NCBI GenBank assembly: GCA_024281135.1
Contig: JAMXLG010000092.1
Span: forward strand, 1 to 38,204
Source of the DNA: Vulcanimicrobiia bacterium
Lineage (GTDB): Bacteria; Eremiobacterota; Eremiobacteria; Baltobacterales; Baltobacteraceae
Length of the DNA: 38,204 bases
Direction of reading: 5' to 3'
In this document: positions 25,275 through 34,100 of the stretch, piece after piece
Layout of the letters: each line of letters starts with the position of its first letter
Position numbering within the stretch: position 1 is the stretch's first letter
Notes under the pieces: model-generated
Database searches by the model: none
The model's input: only the letters and a program-made list of their open reading frames with translations
What the model was told of the DNA's origin: nothing
Translations under genes and position numbers: made by a program

Positions 25275-25518
25275 GCTTGCTCGTCCCTCCGGTTCCGCAG
25301 TGACGCTTGAGCGCCTTCGCAACATCGTCGATCTCGCGCTCGTCTAAACCGTGCACTAAACTCACAACGCTCGCCCTTCGGCGCTCGCGCGCAACGCGAA
25401 CGACACCATCATTCGGCATTGCAGGCTTCGCCGCGCCGGCTTTTACGCGTTGTTTCGGCTTGGGTGGGGCTTGGTAGCCGGTTTCGCTGGAGTAGACGAG
25501 TTCGCGATCGTCGGGCAT
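25183..25518 (-). CDS. yciH: SUI1/YciH-type translation factor
   Basis: Protein of 111 residues homologous to eIF1/SUI1 and bacterial YciH. It begins MPDDRELVYSSETG, then a basic linker, then the SUI1 domain: ALKRHCGTGGTSKHGVVEIQ (the conserved GTGG-x-K loop) and GDHRDKIVAWFIAQGRKAK. ATG 25518 was chosen because it gives the family length and start; the open frame upstream is antisense to the LOG gene. YciH can influence start-codon selection during initiation in bacteria. The P450 frame begins inside its last 92 bases, so the two are coupled. It diverges from the LOG family gene by 54 bases. Confidence 0.88.
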   Translation of the reverse strand: MPDDRELVYSSETGYQAPPKPKQRVKAGAAKPAMPNDGVVRVARERRRASVVSLVHGLDEREIDDVAKALKRHCGTGGTSKHGVVEIQGDHRDKIVAWFIAQGRKAKAAGG

Positions 25519-25572
25519 GGCGATACGTTTCGGCAGGCGCCGCGGCGTCCATTTGCGTAAACGGCGAGCGCC

Positions 25573-26139
25573 ATGCCTCGACTGTGCATCTTCTGCGGCG
25601 CATACCCCGGACGCGATGGACGCTTCCTCGAGGTTGCAGCACAGGTATCGCGCGCAGTCGTGGCGGCGGGCTACGGCATCGTCTACGGTGGCGGGCGCGT
25701 CGGCTTGATGGGAACCATCGCAGATGCCGCACTCGGAGCCGGCGGTGAAGTCATCGGCGTGATTCCCGAGGCGCTCGCCGGTGAAGAAGTCGCGCACAGC
25801 GGACTCACGCGACTGCTCGTCGTGCAGAGCATGCACGAACGTAAGGCGGTAATGGCCGATTTGAGCGACGGTTTTATCGCGCTGCCAGGCGGCTTCGGAA
25901 CGATGGATGAGTTCCACGAAATTCTGACGTGGCGTCAATTGGGCATTCACAATAAGCCGGTGGGCCTGCTCAACATCGACGGATACTACAACGATTTGCT
26001 TGCGCTCTACGAGCGTATGGAACGCGAAGGTTTCGTACAAGCGCAGACGCGAGGGCTCGTGACCGTCGCGCCCGCGATCGACGAATTACTCGCGGTACTT
26101 TTTGTACCGGGGAATGGCGCGCGCCATCGCCGGGAGTAA
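25573..26139 (+). CDS. LOG family protein (TIGR00730, nucleotide phosphoribohydrolase)
   Basis: Rossmann-like enzyme of 188 residues. The start MPRLCIFCGAYPGRDGRF is typical, followed by GYGIVYGGGRVGLMGTIADA and the signature FIALPGGFGTMDEFHEILTW (PGGxGTxxE). Members hydrolyse nucleoside 5'-monophosphates to base plus ribose 5-phosphate, including cytokinin precursors in plants and some bacteria. The sequence does not show whether this one acts on cytokinins or general purine nucleotides. Its 3' end overlaps the convergent SCP2-type gene by 54 bases. Confidence 0.88.
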   Translation: MPRLCIFCGAYPGRDGRFLEVAAQVSRAVVAAGYGIVYGGGRVGLMGTIADAALGAGGEVIGVIPEALAGEEVAHSGLTRLLVVQSMHERKAVMADLSDGFIALPGGFGTMDEFHEILTWRQLGIHNKPVGLLNIDGYYNDLLALYERMEREGFVQAQTRGLVTVAPAIDELLAVLFVPGNGARHRRE

Positions 26140-26481
26140 CCGCATGGCGGCCATGACGTCACCTTTGGCTTTCGCTCTTCCGCTCATCATTAGCGCCATT
26201 GCCTGAAGTTCGCCTTTGTAGAGCTTGTCGAAATCCTCGGCTGACATCAAAATGTCGACCCTAGGTTGCGGTGCGGCCGGATCGTCGACGTAGACGTCAT
26301 ATGCGTGTCCCGGTTGCGGCGGCTTCGTTGCATCGAGCACGATGCGCACGTCAGGATCGTGCAGCACGTATCCGACGATGAAGCCGCTTCCAGCGAAGAT
26401 GTGATCGTCTTCGACTGATTCTTGACGAAAGAATCCTCCAAGAACCTCGCGCGCTTCTTGGCTATCCTTAAACCCACTCAT
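26086..26481 (-). CDS. SCP2 sterol-binding domain protein
   Basis: Protein of 131 residues in the SCP-2 lipid-binding fold: GFIVGYVLHDPDVRIVLDAT (central strands), PRVDILMSAEDFDKLYKGEL (the conserved I/LxMSxEDF block) and MALMMSGRAKAKGDVMAAMR (the C-terminal G-K-A/V-x-G-D motif). It binds a hydrophobic ligand in a tunnel. Given the hopanoid genes in this genome, a hopanoid or fatty acyl ligand is possible, but that is an inference. ATG 26481 overlaps the stop of the prolyl oligopeptidase gene (ATGA), so it is translated with it. The 3' end overlaps the LOG gene by 54 bases on the other strand. Confidence 0.82.
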   Translation of the reverse strand: MSGFKDSQEAREVLGGFFRQESVEDDHIFAGSGFIVGYVLHDPDVRIVLDATKPPQPGHAYDVYVDDPAAPQPRVDILMSAEDFDKLYKGELQAMALMMSGRAKAKGDVMAAMRLLPAMARAIPRYKKYRE

Positions 26482-28592
26482 TTGAAGTCTTGCGGAACCT
26501 CCACGTCGAGGTTCTTCACGAGGAATGAGTACATATCGGCATACTCGTCGATGGACTTGCTGATCGGCGTTCCACCGCCATGTCCCGCTTTAGACTCGAT
26601 GCGCAGCAAAATCGGCGCATCACCCGTCTGCATCGATTGCATCGTAGCCGCGAACTTGAAGCTGTGCGCCGGGAACACGCGGTCATCGTGGTCCGCCGTC
26701 ATGATGAGCGTCGCCGGATATGACGCAGGCTTGACGTTTTGCAGTGGCGAGTATTTCACCAGCCACTTGAAGTCCGACTCTCCGCACGTCGCGCAACCGT
26801 ATTCTGGAATCCAGCCGTTGCCAACGGTAAATTTATCGAACCGCAGCATATCGAGCACGCCGACTTGCGGAATCGCAGCGCCGAAGAGATCGGGACGCTG
26901 AACTTCCACGGCCCCTATTAACAAGCCGCCGTTCGATCCGCCGTTGATCGCGAGCTTCGGCGTCGAGGTGTACTTGTTATCGATGAGATATTGCGCTGCA
27001 GCGATGAAGTCATCAAACACATTCTGCTTGTTTGCAAGCATGCCGGCTTCATGCCACGCTTCGCCGTATTCGGAACCTCCGCGAATGTTGGCGACGGCAT
27101 AGACACCGCCCATTTGCAGCCACGTCGCGCGGAAGGTGGAGAACGCCGGCGTAATCGAGATGTCGAATCCACCGTACGCATAGAGGATCGTCGGGTTGTT
27201 CCCGTCGAGTTTCAAACCTTTACGGTAGAAAATCCAGAGCGGAACGCGCGTGCCGTCTTTGCTCTTGTAGAAGACTTCTTTCGTTTCGAACTGCGACGAA
27301 TCGAAGTCCACGCGTGGCTTGCGGTAGAGCGCACTGTTCCCCGACGGGATGTCGTACGAGTAAATCGACGTGGGCGTCGTGTAGGACGAGAACGTGTAAT
27401 ACACCGTTTTATCGTTGCGCCAGCCGCCGAATCCGGAAGCATCGCCCGGCCCCGGCAACGCAACGCTGCGCAGATAGTGACCTGTGTAGTCGTACTCCTT
27501 CACCGTCGAATGAACGTCGACGGAATAGTTCGCGAACATTTTGCCGCCGGCGGTTTCCACGTCCGCGAGCGCATCGTCACTTTGCGGAATGAGCGTCTGA
27601 AGCTTTCCGGGAGCCGAAAGGTTTATCGCAACGACGCGCCCTCGCGGCGTATCTTTCGTCGTCTGGAAATAGAAGCGCGAGCCGGTATTGTCGATGTAGT
27701 TGTAGTTGGCATCCGCGGAGTCGAAGATCGGATGGACGGTGCGTTTTGGATCGTACAAGTCGATGTAAAAGACGCGATTGTTCGGCGAGGTGCCTTCCTC
27801 TGTCGTGAGGACGACGTACCGGCGATCCTCGGTCACCGATGCACTGAGATACCACAACGGATGATCCGGACGCGCGTAGACGAGTGTATCTGCGCTCTGC
27901 GGGGTACCCAAACGGTGCAAGTAGATCTTTTGATTCGAAGCGGCCGCCGTGCGTTCTTGACCCGGCGCCGGTTGATCGTAGCGCGGATACAAGAAACTCT
28001 TATCGTCGGGCAACCAGGATGCGTCGCCGAACTTGCTCCACTTCAACTCGTCGGGCAGATCCTGGCCCGTTGCGATATCGCGCACGTGCCACGTCAACCA
28101 GTCCGACCCGGACGTCTGCGTAGCGTACGCGATGTACTTTGCGTCCCAGCTCGCTTGCGAGCCGCCGAGGGAAACGGTTCCGTCGGACGAGAGCGCGTTG
28201 GGATCAATCAGGACGCGCGGTGTTCCGTGCGGTCCGGTCATCGTGTAGAGCACGCTTTGGTTCTGCAGGCCGGTATTGCGCGTGAAGAAGTACTGATTCT
28301 TCATGCGGTACGGCGCGGAGACGCGCTCGTAATCCGCAAGGTTCTTCAAGTGCGTCGCGATGGTGTCGCGCACGGGGATCCCGTCGAGGTACTCACGCGT
28401 CAGTTTCTGCTCGGCTTCCACCCACTGCACGACCGTCGGTGAGTCGATGCTCTCGAGGGGACGATACGGATCGGCGACCTTCACGCCGTAATACGTATCG
28501 ATCGTGCCGTCCTTGGGCGCGCTCGGATATCGAAGCGCGGTTGCGCCCAGCAGAATGACCGCCATGCTTGAAGCGGCGAGAAAACGACGCAT
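26478..28592 (-). CDS. Prolyl oligopeptidase (S9A), exported
   Basis: Serine peptidase of 704 residues cutting after proline in short peptides. ATG 28592 is preceded by GGAGG, and the signal peptide is RRFLAASSMAVILLGATAL. An N-terminal seven-bladed propeller (about residues 60-420) gates a C-terminal alpha/beta-hydrolase domain. The catalytic Ser lies in LAINGGSNGGLLIGA, the Asp in MTADHDDRVFPAHSF and the His in IESKAGHGGGTPI. GGFDISITPAFS and NIRGGSEYGEAWHEAG are family signatures. Export to the periplasm suits peptide use, in line with a peptide-binding lipoprotein elsewhere in the window. The stop overlaps the SCP2-like start by four bases. Confidence 0.93.
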   Translation of the reverse strand: MRRFLAASSMAVILLGATALRYPSAPKDGTIDTYYGVKVADPYRPLESIDSPTVVQWVEAEQKLTREYLDGIPVRDTIATHLKNLADYERVSAPYRMKNQYFFTRNTGLQNQSVLYTMTGPHGTPRVLIDPNALSSDGTVSLGGSQASWDAKYIAYATQTSGSDWLTWHVRDIATGQDLPDELKWSKFGDASWLPDDKSFLYPRYDQPAPGQERTAAASNQKIYLHRLGTPQSADTLVYARPDHPLWYLSASVTEDRRYVVLTTEEGTSPNNRVFYIDLYDPKRTVHPIFDSADANYNYIDNTGSRFYFQTTKDTPRGRVVAINLSAPGKLQTLIPQSDDALADVETAGGKMFANYSVDVHSTVKEYDYTGHYLRSVALPGPGDASGFGGWRNDKTVYYTFSSYTTPTSIYSYDIPSGNSALYRKPRVDFDSSQFETKEVFYKSKDGTRVPLWIFYRKGLKLDGNNPTILYAYGGFDISITPAFSTFRATWLQMGGVYAVANIRGGSEYGEAWHEAGMLANKQNVFDDFIAAAQYLIDNKYTSTPKLAINGGSNGGLLIGAVEVQRPDLFGAAIPQVGVLDMLRFDKFTVGNGWIPEYGCATCGESDFKWLVKYSPLQNVKPASYPATLIMTADHDDRVFPAHSFKFAATMQSMQTGDAPILLRIESKAGHGGGTPISKSIDEYADMYSFLVKNLDVEVPQDFK

Positions 28593-28707
28593 GCATCCTC
28601 CACGAAGCAAACGAGCCGAATATGAACCGGACTTACCTCTCATCTTCCTCTAACCTTCGAGGACTCCGCCTCAATCAATTGTCAAAATCTGAGACTAATG
28701 TCGAGGC

Positions 28708-29181
28708 ATGAACACTTCACTCATTCGCTCCGCGGTTGCGGGACTCGCGCTCACCGGCGTCATGATGACGTCGATTGCCGCGCCTGCACGCGCCGACGGC
28801 GCAGCAACTACGCGCACAATCATCGGCGCTGCGGCAGCGATAGCCGGCATCGCAACCGTCATCAACGTCGAGAACAAGCATCGTCAAGCAACGACAGTGA
28901 CCGGATATTTGCCGGATGGAAGTACAGTTTACGCAGACGGGCACGTCGTCGCCCCCAACGGCTACTCGTGGTACCCGGGAAACCAAGGCGAACAAGTCGC
29001 GTGTAACGGTCAAAACTGTTACATCACCGGAAACGGCCAAAATGGCTACGGGTACAACGGCGGTAATAACGGCGGGTACTACAACAACGGCTACAACAAC
29101 GGCTATAACAACGGTTATTACGGCTACACGGAGCAATCGCGCCAGCATCGCGACAATGACGGCCGCCCACCGCAGCTCTAA
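28708..29181 (+). CDS. Secreted Asn/Gly/Tyr-rich repeat protein
   Basis: Protein of 157 residues. The signal is MNTSLIRSAVAGLALTGVMM, ending near APARADG. A short hydrophobic Ala/Ile stretch (TIIGAAAAIAGIATVI) follows, then a beta region (TVTGYLPDGSTVYADGHVV) and a low-complexity tail of Asn, Gly and Tyr (NNGYNNGYNNGYYGY) that ends in a charged HRDNDGRPPQL. One CNGQNC pair may form a disulphide. No family is recognised. The tail, built from 12-base DNA repeats, resembles surface or amyloid-type low-complexity segments. A strong terminator follows 17 bases after the stop. Confidence 0.72.
   Translation: MNTSLIRSAVAGLALTGVMMTSIAAPARADGAATTRTIIGAAAAIAGIATVINVENKHRQATTVTGYLPDGSTVYADGHVVAPNGYSWYPGNQGEQVACNGQNCYITGNGQNGYGYNGGNNGGYYNNGYNNGYNNGYYGYTEQSRQHRDNDGRPPQL
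29080..29127 (+). repeat. Imperfect 12-base tandem repeat (about four units)
   Basis: Units of TACAACAACGGC (29080-29091, 29092-29103), TATAACAACGGT and a diverged TATTACGGC encode Tyr-Asn-Asn-Gly runs in the repeat protein. Copies differ mainly at third bases, so selection on protein is likely. Such short repeats can change length by slippage. Confidence 0.75.
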
Positions 29182-29198
29182 GAAATAGCGGGCAATGC

Positions 29199-29234
29199 AA
29201 CCGCCGCCTATACCGCAGGCGGCGGTTTTATTTT
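29199..29234 (+). terminator. Rho-independent terminator between convergent genes
   Basis: AACCGCCGCCT (29199-29209), seven-base loop, AGGCGGCGGTT (29217-29227): an 11-base-pair stem followed by TTATTTT. It ends the Asn/Gly/Tyr-rich gene, with the convergent hydrolase stop at its edge (29228), so it lies between two facing genes. Confidence 0.9.
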
Positions 29235-30343
29235 GCCAGAGGCCGCACGTCGGCGATCAAGTGCTGCAGAAAGATGCCGGGCTGTTCGACCATCATCATG
29301 TGCGACGAGTTTTCGAACCACACGAGCTTCTTCTTCGGCGCATGAACGCGTGCGAACCACTGTGCGCTGACTTCATGCGAAGTTGAGTAGTCGTGACGGC
29401 CGACGTACACGAAGAGCGGGCACTGGAGCCGCGTTACGTTATCGAAGTTCGCGCGTTCCACGGCGCCGAGCAAATGCGTGAGGGAGTACAAGCTGCCTTT
29501 ATCGACAAATGCCACGTCTCGGTCGGTGTACTCAGGCGAAAGCGGCCAGGTGTCGGAATCGTAGTCAAAATCCGATCGCCTATACGTAAGACCGCCGTAA
29601 TAGTCGAGCCACTTCCGCTGGGCGCCGATGCGCTCGACCGTCAGCGATCCGATCGGCCCGGGATACGGCGCTAATGCCTCGAGCTCGCGAATCGCGTCGT
29701 CATTCTTTGACGCTTGAGCCGAACGCAGCGCGAATTCCCATCCGTCTGCTTCGCTGCGGCTCGAATTGACGATCTGTCCGCACCCGATGTAGGCATGGAG
29801 CCATTGCGGACGCTTTTTTGCCAATGACAGTCCGACCATCGAACCCCACGAATGGCCGAGCACGAATAAGCGCTGCTGCTTGAAGCGATGCAACAGATAC
29901 TGCACGACTTCTTCCGCGTCGGAGACGAACTGATCCAGATTCATAGTCGCATCGAGGGACGTAAAGTCGTTGGCGGCGTAGGTCTTTCCTGTTCCGCGTT
30001 GATCCCACTGAACGACGGTGAAGAAATCTTCCCACGGCCGCTGAAACGTCCACGCCGCGGGCATCGTCGGCGAACCGGGACCGCCGTGAACGTAGAGCAG
30101 AATCGGATTGCTCGCATCGGATCCGCGAATCGAAAGCCACTGGGTGATGCCGTTGATCTGCACACCCGTCAAATCCTCGACACCGTTCGGTGAGACGATC
30201 TTGCGATTCGCCCGAATGATATCGGTGACGCGCTTACGTGTGTAATCGGGCATTGAGGGTTCCTGCGTCGCCTCGGTGCTTGCAGCAGCGGGTGCGGCAA
30301 GGAAACCAGCAGCGATCGTACCGAGGGCAGAAATCCGTTTCAT
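29228..30343 (-). CDS. Exported alpha/beta hydrolase, proline iminopeptidase-like (S33)
   Basis: Protein of 371 residues from ATG 30343 (a GTG 36 bases upstream is an alternative). The signal peptide is MKRISALGTIAAGFLAAPAAAS. The oxyanion loop is LLYVHGGPGSPTMPA, the nucleophile elbow FVLGHSWGSMVGL, the acid YVGRHDYST and the His ENSSHMMMVEQPG. The HGGPG block and WDQRGTGKT match proline iminopeptidases and related S33 enzymes. The cap is larger than in plain esterases. It would release N-terminal residues, possibly Pro, or act on a small amide or ester. It lies 39 bases past the DUF202-like gene in the operon running from the 2-oxoglutarate enzyme. Confidence 0.85.
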   Translation of the reverse strand: MKRISALGTIAAGFLAAPAAASTEATQEPSMPDYTRKRVTDIIRANRKIVSPNGVEDLTGVQINGITQWLSIRGSDASNPILLYVHGGPGSPTMPAAWTFQRPWEDFFTVVQWDQRGTGKTYAANDFTSLDATMNLDQFVSDAEEVVQYLLHRFKQQRLFVLGHSWGSMVGLSLAKKRPQWLHAYIGCGQIVNSSRSEADGWEFALRSAQASKNDDAIRELEALAPYPGPIGSLTVERIGAQRKWLDYYGGLTYRRSDFDYDSDTWPLSPEYTDRDVAFVDKGSLYSLTHLLGAVERANFDNVTRLQCPLFVYVGRHDYSTSHEVSAQWFARVHAPKKKLVWFENSSHMMMVEQPGIFLQHLIADVRPLAK

Positions 30344-30382
30344 GACTTGGGTACGAGTGTTCCTAATGCTTTGTTTCACGTC

Positions 30383-30784
30383 TTAGTGACGCAACGTCTG
30401 TACGAGGATGCCTATGAATCCAACTGCTCCAACGATGGCGAGAACGACGGCGACGTGCAATGTGTACGATCTTCTAGGGTCGTAACGGTAGCGGCCCTCA
30501 GCTAGCATCCGCAGCTCGCGTCGGTACGCGATTGAGGCAGACCAAACGGCGTAGACCCCGAGCGCCATGAACGATAGACCAACGAACGGTGTCAATCCGC
30601 TCGAAGTCTGGTGAGTACCGGAGCGAACGACCTCAACGATACGATCGATACCGAACCCGAACGCAATGAGTGCGAGACTCGTTCGAATCCATGCAAGCAG
30701 GGTGCGATCTGCAGCTTCGCGATTGCGCTCTTTCGCAAGCTCGACCGTCGACTCTTCGTCGAGAGATTGGGGCGCTTCACTCAC
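30383..30784 (-). CDS. DUF202/YidH-like membrane protein
   Basis: Protein of 133 residues. AKERNREAADRTLLAWIRTSLALIAFGFGIDRIVEVV matches the DUF202 signature (R-t-lLAW-R-t--a), followed by a second helix (GLTPFVGLSFMALGVYAVWSAS) and a third (LHVAVVLAIVGAVGFIGILV). Members are small inner-membrane proteins of unknown role. GTG 30784 overlaps the stop of the upstream decarboxylase-like gene by eight bases; a TTG at 30808 would add eight residues inside that gene. It is therefore translated with it. Confidence 0.82.
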   Translation of the reverse strand: MSEAPQSLDEESTVELAKERNREAADRTLLAWIRTSLALIAFGFGIDRIVEVVRSGTHQTSSGLTPFVGLSFMALGVYAVWSASIAYRRELRMLAEGRYRYDPRRSYTLHVAVVLAIVGAVGFIGILVQTLRH

Positions 30785-31148
30785 TAGCGCGTCGTCGTTT
30801 CTCCACAACGCGTTTCACCACAGCCATTGCGTTGAGCGCCTTGGGAAAGCCGATGTACGGAATGAGCGTCATCACCGTCTCGACTATCTCCGCTTCACTC
30901 AAACCGACGTTGAATGCGCCGTGCACGTGCGTTTCGAGTTGCGCGTCGCATCCGCCCATCGTCGCGAGCGACGCGATTGCGACGATCTCTCGATGCTTGA
31001 GGTCGCCCTCGCGCGCATAAATTTCGCCGAAGGCAAAATCGACGAGGTAGCGCGCAAAATCGGGCGCTACCTCGGCGTATGCGTTGAGTAGATTGTCCGT
31101 CACCTTGTCGCCGTCGACAAGGCGCATCAGGCGTTCGCCTTCCTTCAC
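30777..31148 (-). CDS. Carboxymuconolactone decarboxylase family protein
   Basis: Helical protein of 123 residues from GTG 31148, which overlaps the stop of the big 2-oxoglutarate gene by four bases (GTGA). The conserved block is HREIVAIASLATMGGCDAQLETHVHGAFNVGLSEAEIVE: the usual E-x-H and single Cys of carboxymuconolactone decarboxylases. The CxxC of AhpD peroxidases is absent. Members decarboxylate gamma-carboxymuconolactone or act as alkylhydroperoxidase-type redox proteins, and no pathway partner is present to decide. Its tie to the 2-oxoglutarate enzyme may be an expression convenience. Confidence 0.85.
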   Translation of the reverse strand: MKEGERLMRLVDGDKVTDNLLNAYAEVAPDFARYLVDFAFGEIYAREGDLKHREIVAIASLATMGGCDAQLETHVHGAFNVGLSEAEIVETVMTLIPYIGFPKALNAMAVVKRVVEKRRRASE

Positions 31149-34100
31149 TCCGTCAGCGCCAGTGAGATGACGCGTTCTTGTTCGACGGCGTGCGCGCCCG
31201 GATAGCCTTCCGATGGTGACGCGCGGTAACCGCGGCCGGCGTAGCCGATGTCGAGCGGACGTTTGAGGCGTTCGAGCAGACGGCGGCGCGCGTAAGCGCG
31301 AGCGCCCATGTTCTTTGGCTCTTCTTGCACCCAAACGAGCGACTTGAGATTCGGATACGAATCGAGCAGCTTGTTGATCTCATCCGCCGGCATCGGCGAA
31401 AGCAACTCGATGCGCACGATCGCCGTCTTTTTCATCTTTGCATAGAGATCGGATGCGATCAGATCGTAATAGATCTTGCCGCTGCACAGCAGAATCCGCT
31501 CGACCTTCGTCTTGTCCTTGACGTTCGGATCGTCGATGACGGGCTTGAACGAACTGCTCGCCATGTCATCGATCGAACCTGACGCAACTTCCGCACGGAG
31601 CAGCGACTTCGGCGTCATCACCACGAGCGGAACCGGCGCCTTCGATGCCGCTTGTTCGCGCAGCAAGTGGTAGTAGTTCGCGGCTGTCGACGGATAGGCA
31701 ACGCGAAGATTGCCTTCGGCTGCGAGTTGCAAGAAGCGCTCGAGACGCGCGCTCGAGTGTTCCGGACCTTGGCCTTCGTATCCGTGCGGGAGCAAGAGCG
31801 TCAGACGCGAGGTCTGTCCCCACTTCGCCTGACCCGCCGCGATGAACTGATCGATGATGATCTGCGCGCCGTTGACGAAGTCACCGAACTGCGCTTCCCA
31901 CAACACGAGCGATTTCGGCACAGCTGCCGCGTAGCCGTATTCGAAGCCAACGCACGCATATTCTGAAAGCGGGCTGTTGTGAATTTCGAAGCTGGCCTTC
32001 GATTCGGCAAGATGCTGCAGCGGAACGTATTCGGAATTCGTGCTCGGATCATGCAGCACGTCATGGCGATGGCTGAACGTTCCACGCTCTGTGTCTTGCC
32101 CCGTGATGCGAATCGGCACGCCGGACGAGAGCAGCGACGCAAAGGCAAGCGATTCCGCCATGCCCCAATCGACGAGACCCTTCTCCGCAATCGTGCCCTT
32201 GCGGCGTTCGAATTGCGTGACGAGTTTCTTGTTGATCGAGAAGCCGTTCGGCACCGTAACGAGCGCTTCGGACCACTTGAGCAGTTGCGCTTTATCAACC
32301 GGCGCAAGTTGAGCCGTCGGAAGCTGCGCGCCTTGCGCGAGCTTCTCGAGCATGCCTTTGCTCTGGTGTTCCTTGACGTTGCGATATGCTTCTTGCAAAC
32401 GCGTCTGCGACTCAGCAACCATCTCATTGGCTGCGTCTTGCGTGATTACGCCTTGCGCGATCAGTTTGTTCGCGAAGAGCTCGCGCGCTGTCGGGTGTGC
32501 CTTGATCTTGTCGTACATCAGCGGCTGCGTGTACGCCGGTTCGTCCTGTTCGTTGTGGCCGAAGCGGCGATAGCCGATCAGATCGATCACGACGTCGCGG
32601 CCGAATTTCTTGCGGAACTCGACGGCGAGATGAACCGCAGAGATGCACGCATCAACATCATCCGCATTAACGTGGATGATCGGAGCGTCGAACCCTTTTG
32701 CGAGATCCGATGCGTAGCGCGTCGAACGTGAATCGCGGGAATCGGTCGTAAAGCCGATTTGATTGTTTGCGATGAGGTGCAGCGTGCCGCCGGTCTCATA
32801 TCCCGGAAGCGACTGCAGGTTGAAGACTTCCGAGATGATGCCTTGACCGGTGAATGCAGCGTCGCCATGAATGAGAATCGGCGCGGCTTTCGTCACGTCG
32901 ATCTTCGGCGCAGGGCCTGCGTGGTCGGTCTGCAGCGCGCGCGTGCGCCCTTCGACGACCGGATCGACCGCTTCGAGATGGCTCGGGTTGTGCTGCAGCG
33001 TGACTTCAACGTCTTTGCCCGAGTTCGTCCGGTAAACGCCGGTCGCGCCGTGGTGGTACTTCACGTCGCCCGTCACGTCGTCGTCGCTCGAGACTTCGCC
33101 GCGTTGATGCGCCGCTTCGAATTCCGATAGCAGTTCTTCGTACGGCATGTTCACGACGTGCGCAATCACGCTCAAACGTCCGCGGTGCGCCATGCCGAGC
33201 ACGGCTTTGAGCGTGCCTTCGTCGCCGAGCATGTCGAGTGTTTCCTCGAGCATCGGCACCATGACGTCGAGTCCCTCACCCGAGAAGCTCTTCTGGCCGA
33301 GGAACGTCTTGCGAATATAGCGCTCGAACGTCTCCACTTTCGTGAGACGCTGCAAGAACTGAATCTGCCGCTGTGGCGAGAGCGAGATCTTGTGCGCACC
33401 GCTTTCGATCGTTTCGCGCAGCCAACGGCGTTGCTCGGTGTTCGAAATGTGTTCGAACTCGAACGCAATCGTCGAGCTGTACGTCTCGCGCAAGCGCGGA
33501 AGAATATCCGCAAGCGTGTTGCCGGGTACTTTGACGTTGAGCACCGATGCGGGAATCGCCGCCATCAACGCGGGCGTCAGTCCGTACGACGCCGGATCGA
33601 GTTTCGGGTCGCCGAGCGGCGCCGAACCGAGCGGATCGAGATGCGCCGCAAGATGTCCGTGCGTGCGATAACCTGAAACGATCGCCATCGCGGCTGCAAC
33701 CGCGCGCAGCATTTCATCGCTCGGCGCAGCTGCTTGCGCGGCCGTCGCCGCGACGGTCGTTGCAACCGCCGTCGTTTCGACGCGCGGTGCTGGACCGGCT
33801 TGCAATCCGAGGCCCGCGAAGATCGATTCGTAAAATCCGTCGGCGCCTTGCAGCAGTTGATCGATGCGACGCAGATATTCGCCCGACTGCGCACCTTGAA
33901 TGACGCGATGATCGTACGTGCTCGTCATCTGCATCACTTTGGAGACGCCGAGCGATCGCAACGCGCCTTCGCTTGCGCTCTGGAATCCCGGCGGATACCC
34001 GATCGCGCCGGCTGCGAGAATCGCGCCCTGTCCGGCAAGCAAACGCGGGACCGATGCGATCGTGCCGATGCCGCCTGGATTGGTCAACGTGAACGACGCG

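Noticed and set aside
26991..28442. 483-residue open frame on the plus strand
   Set aside because: Antisense to the prolyl oligopeptidase gene with its full catalytic triad; Arg-rich and without motifs.
29080..29127. Short direct repeats considered as a CRISPR array
   Set aside because: The units are contiguous 12-mers in frame with a secreted protein; there are no unique spacers and no cas genes.
31979..32731. 250-residue open frame on the plus strand
   Set aside because: Antisense to the E1 domain, which has all its conserved blocks.
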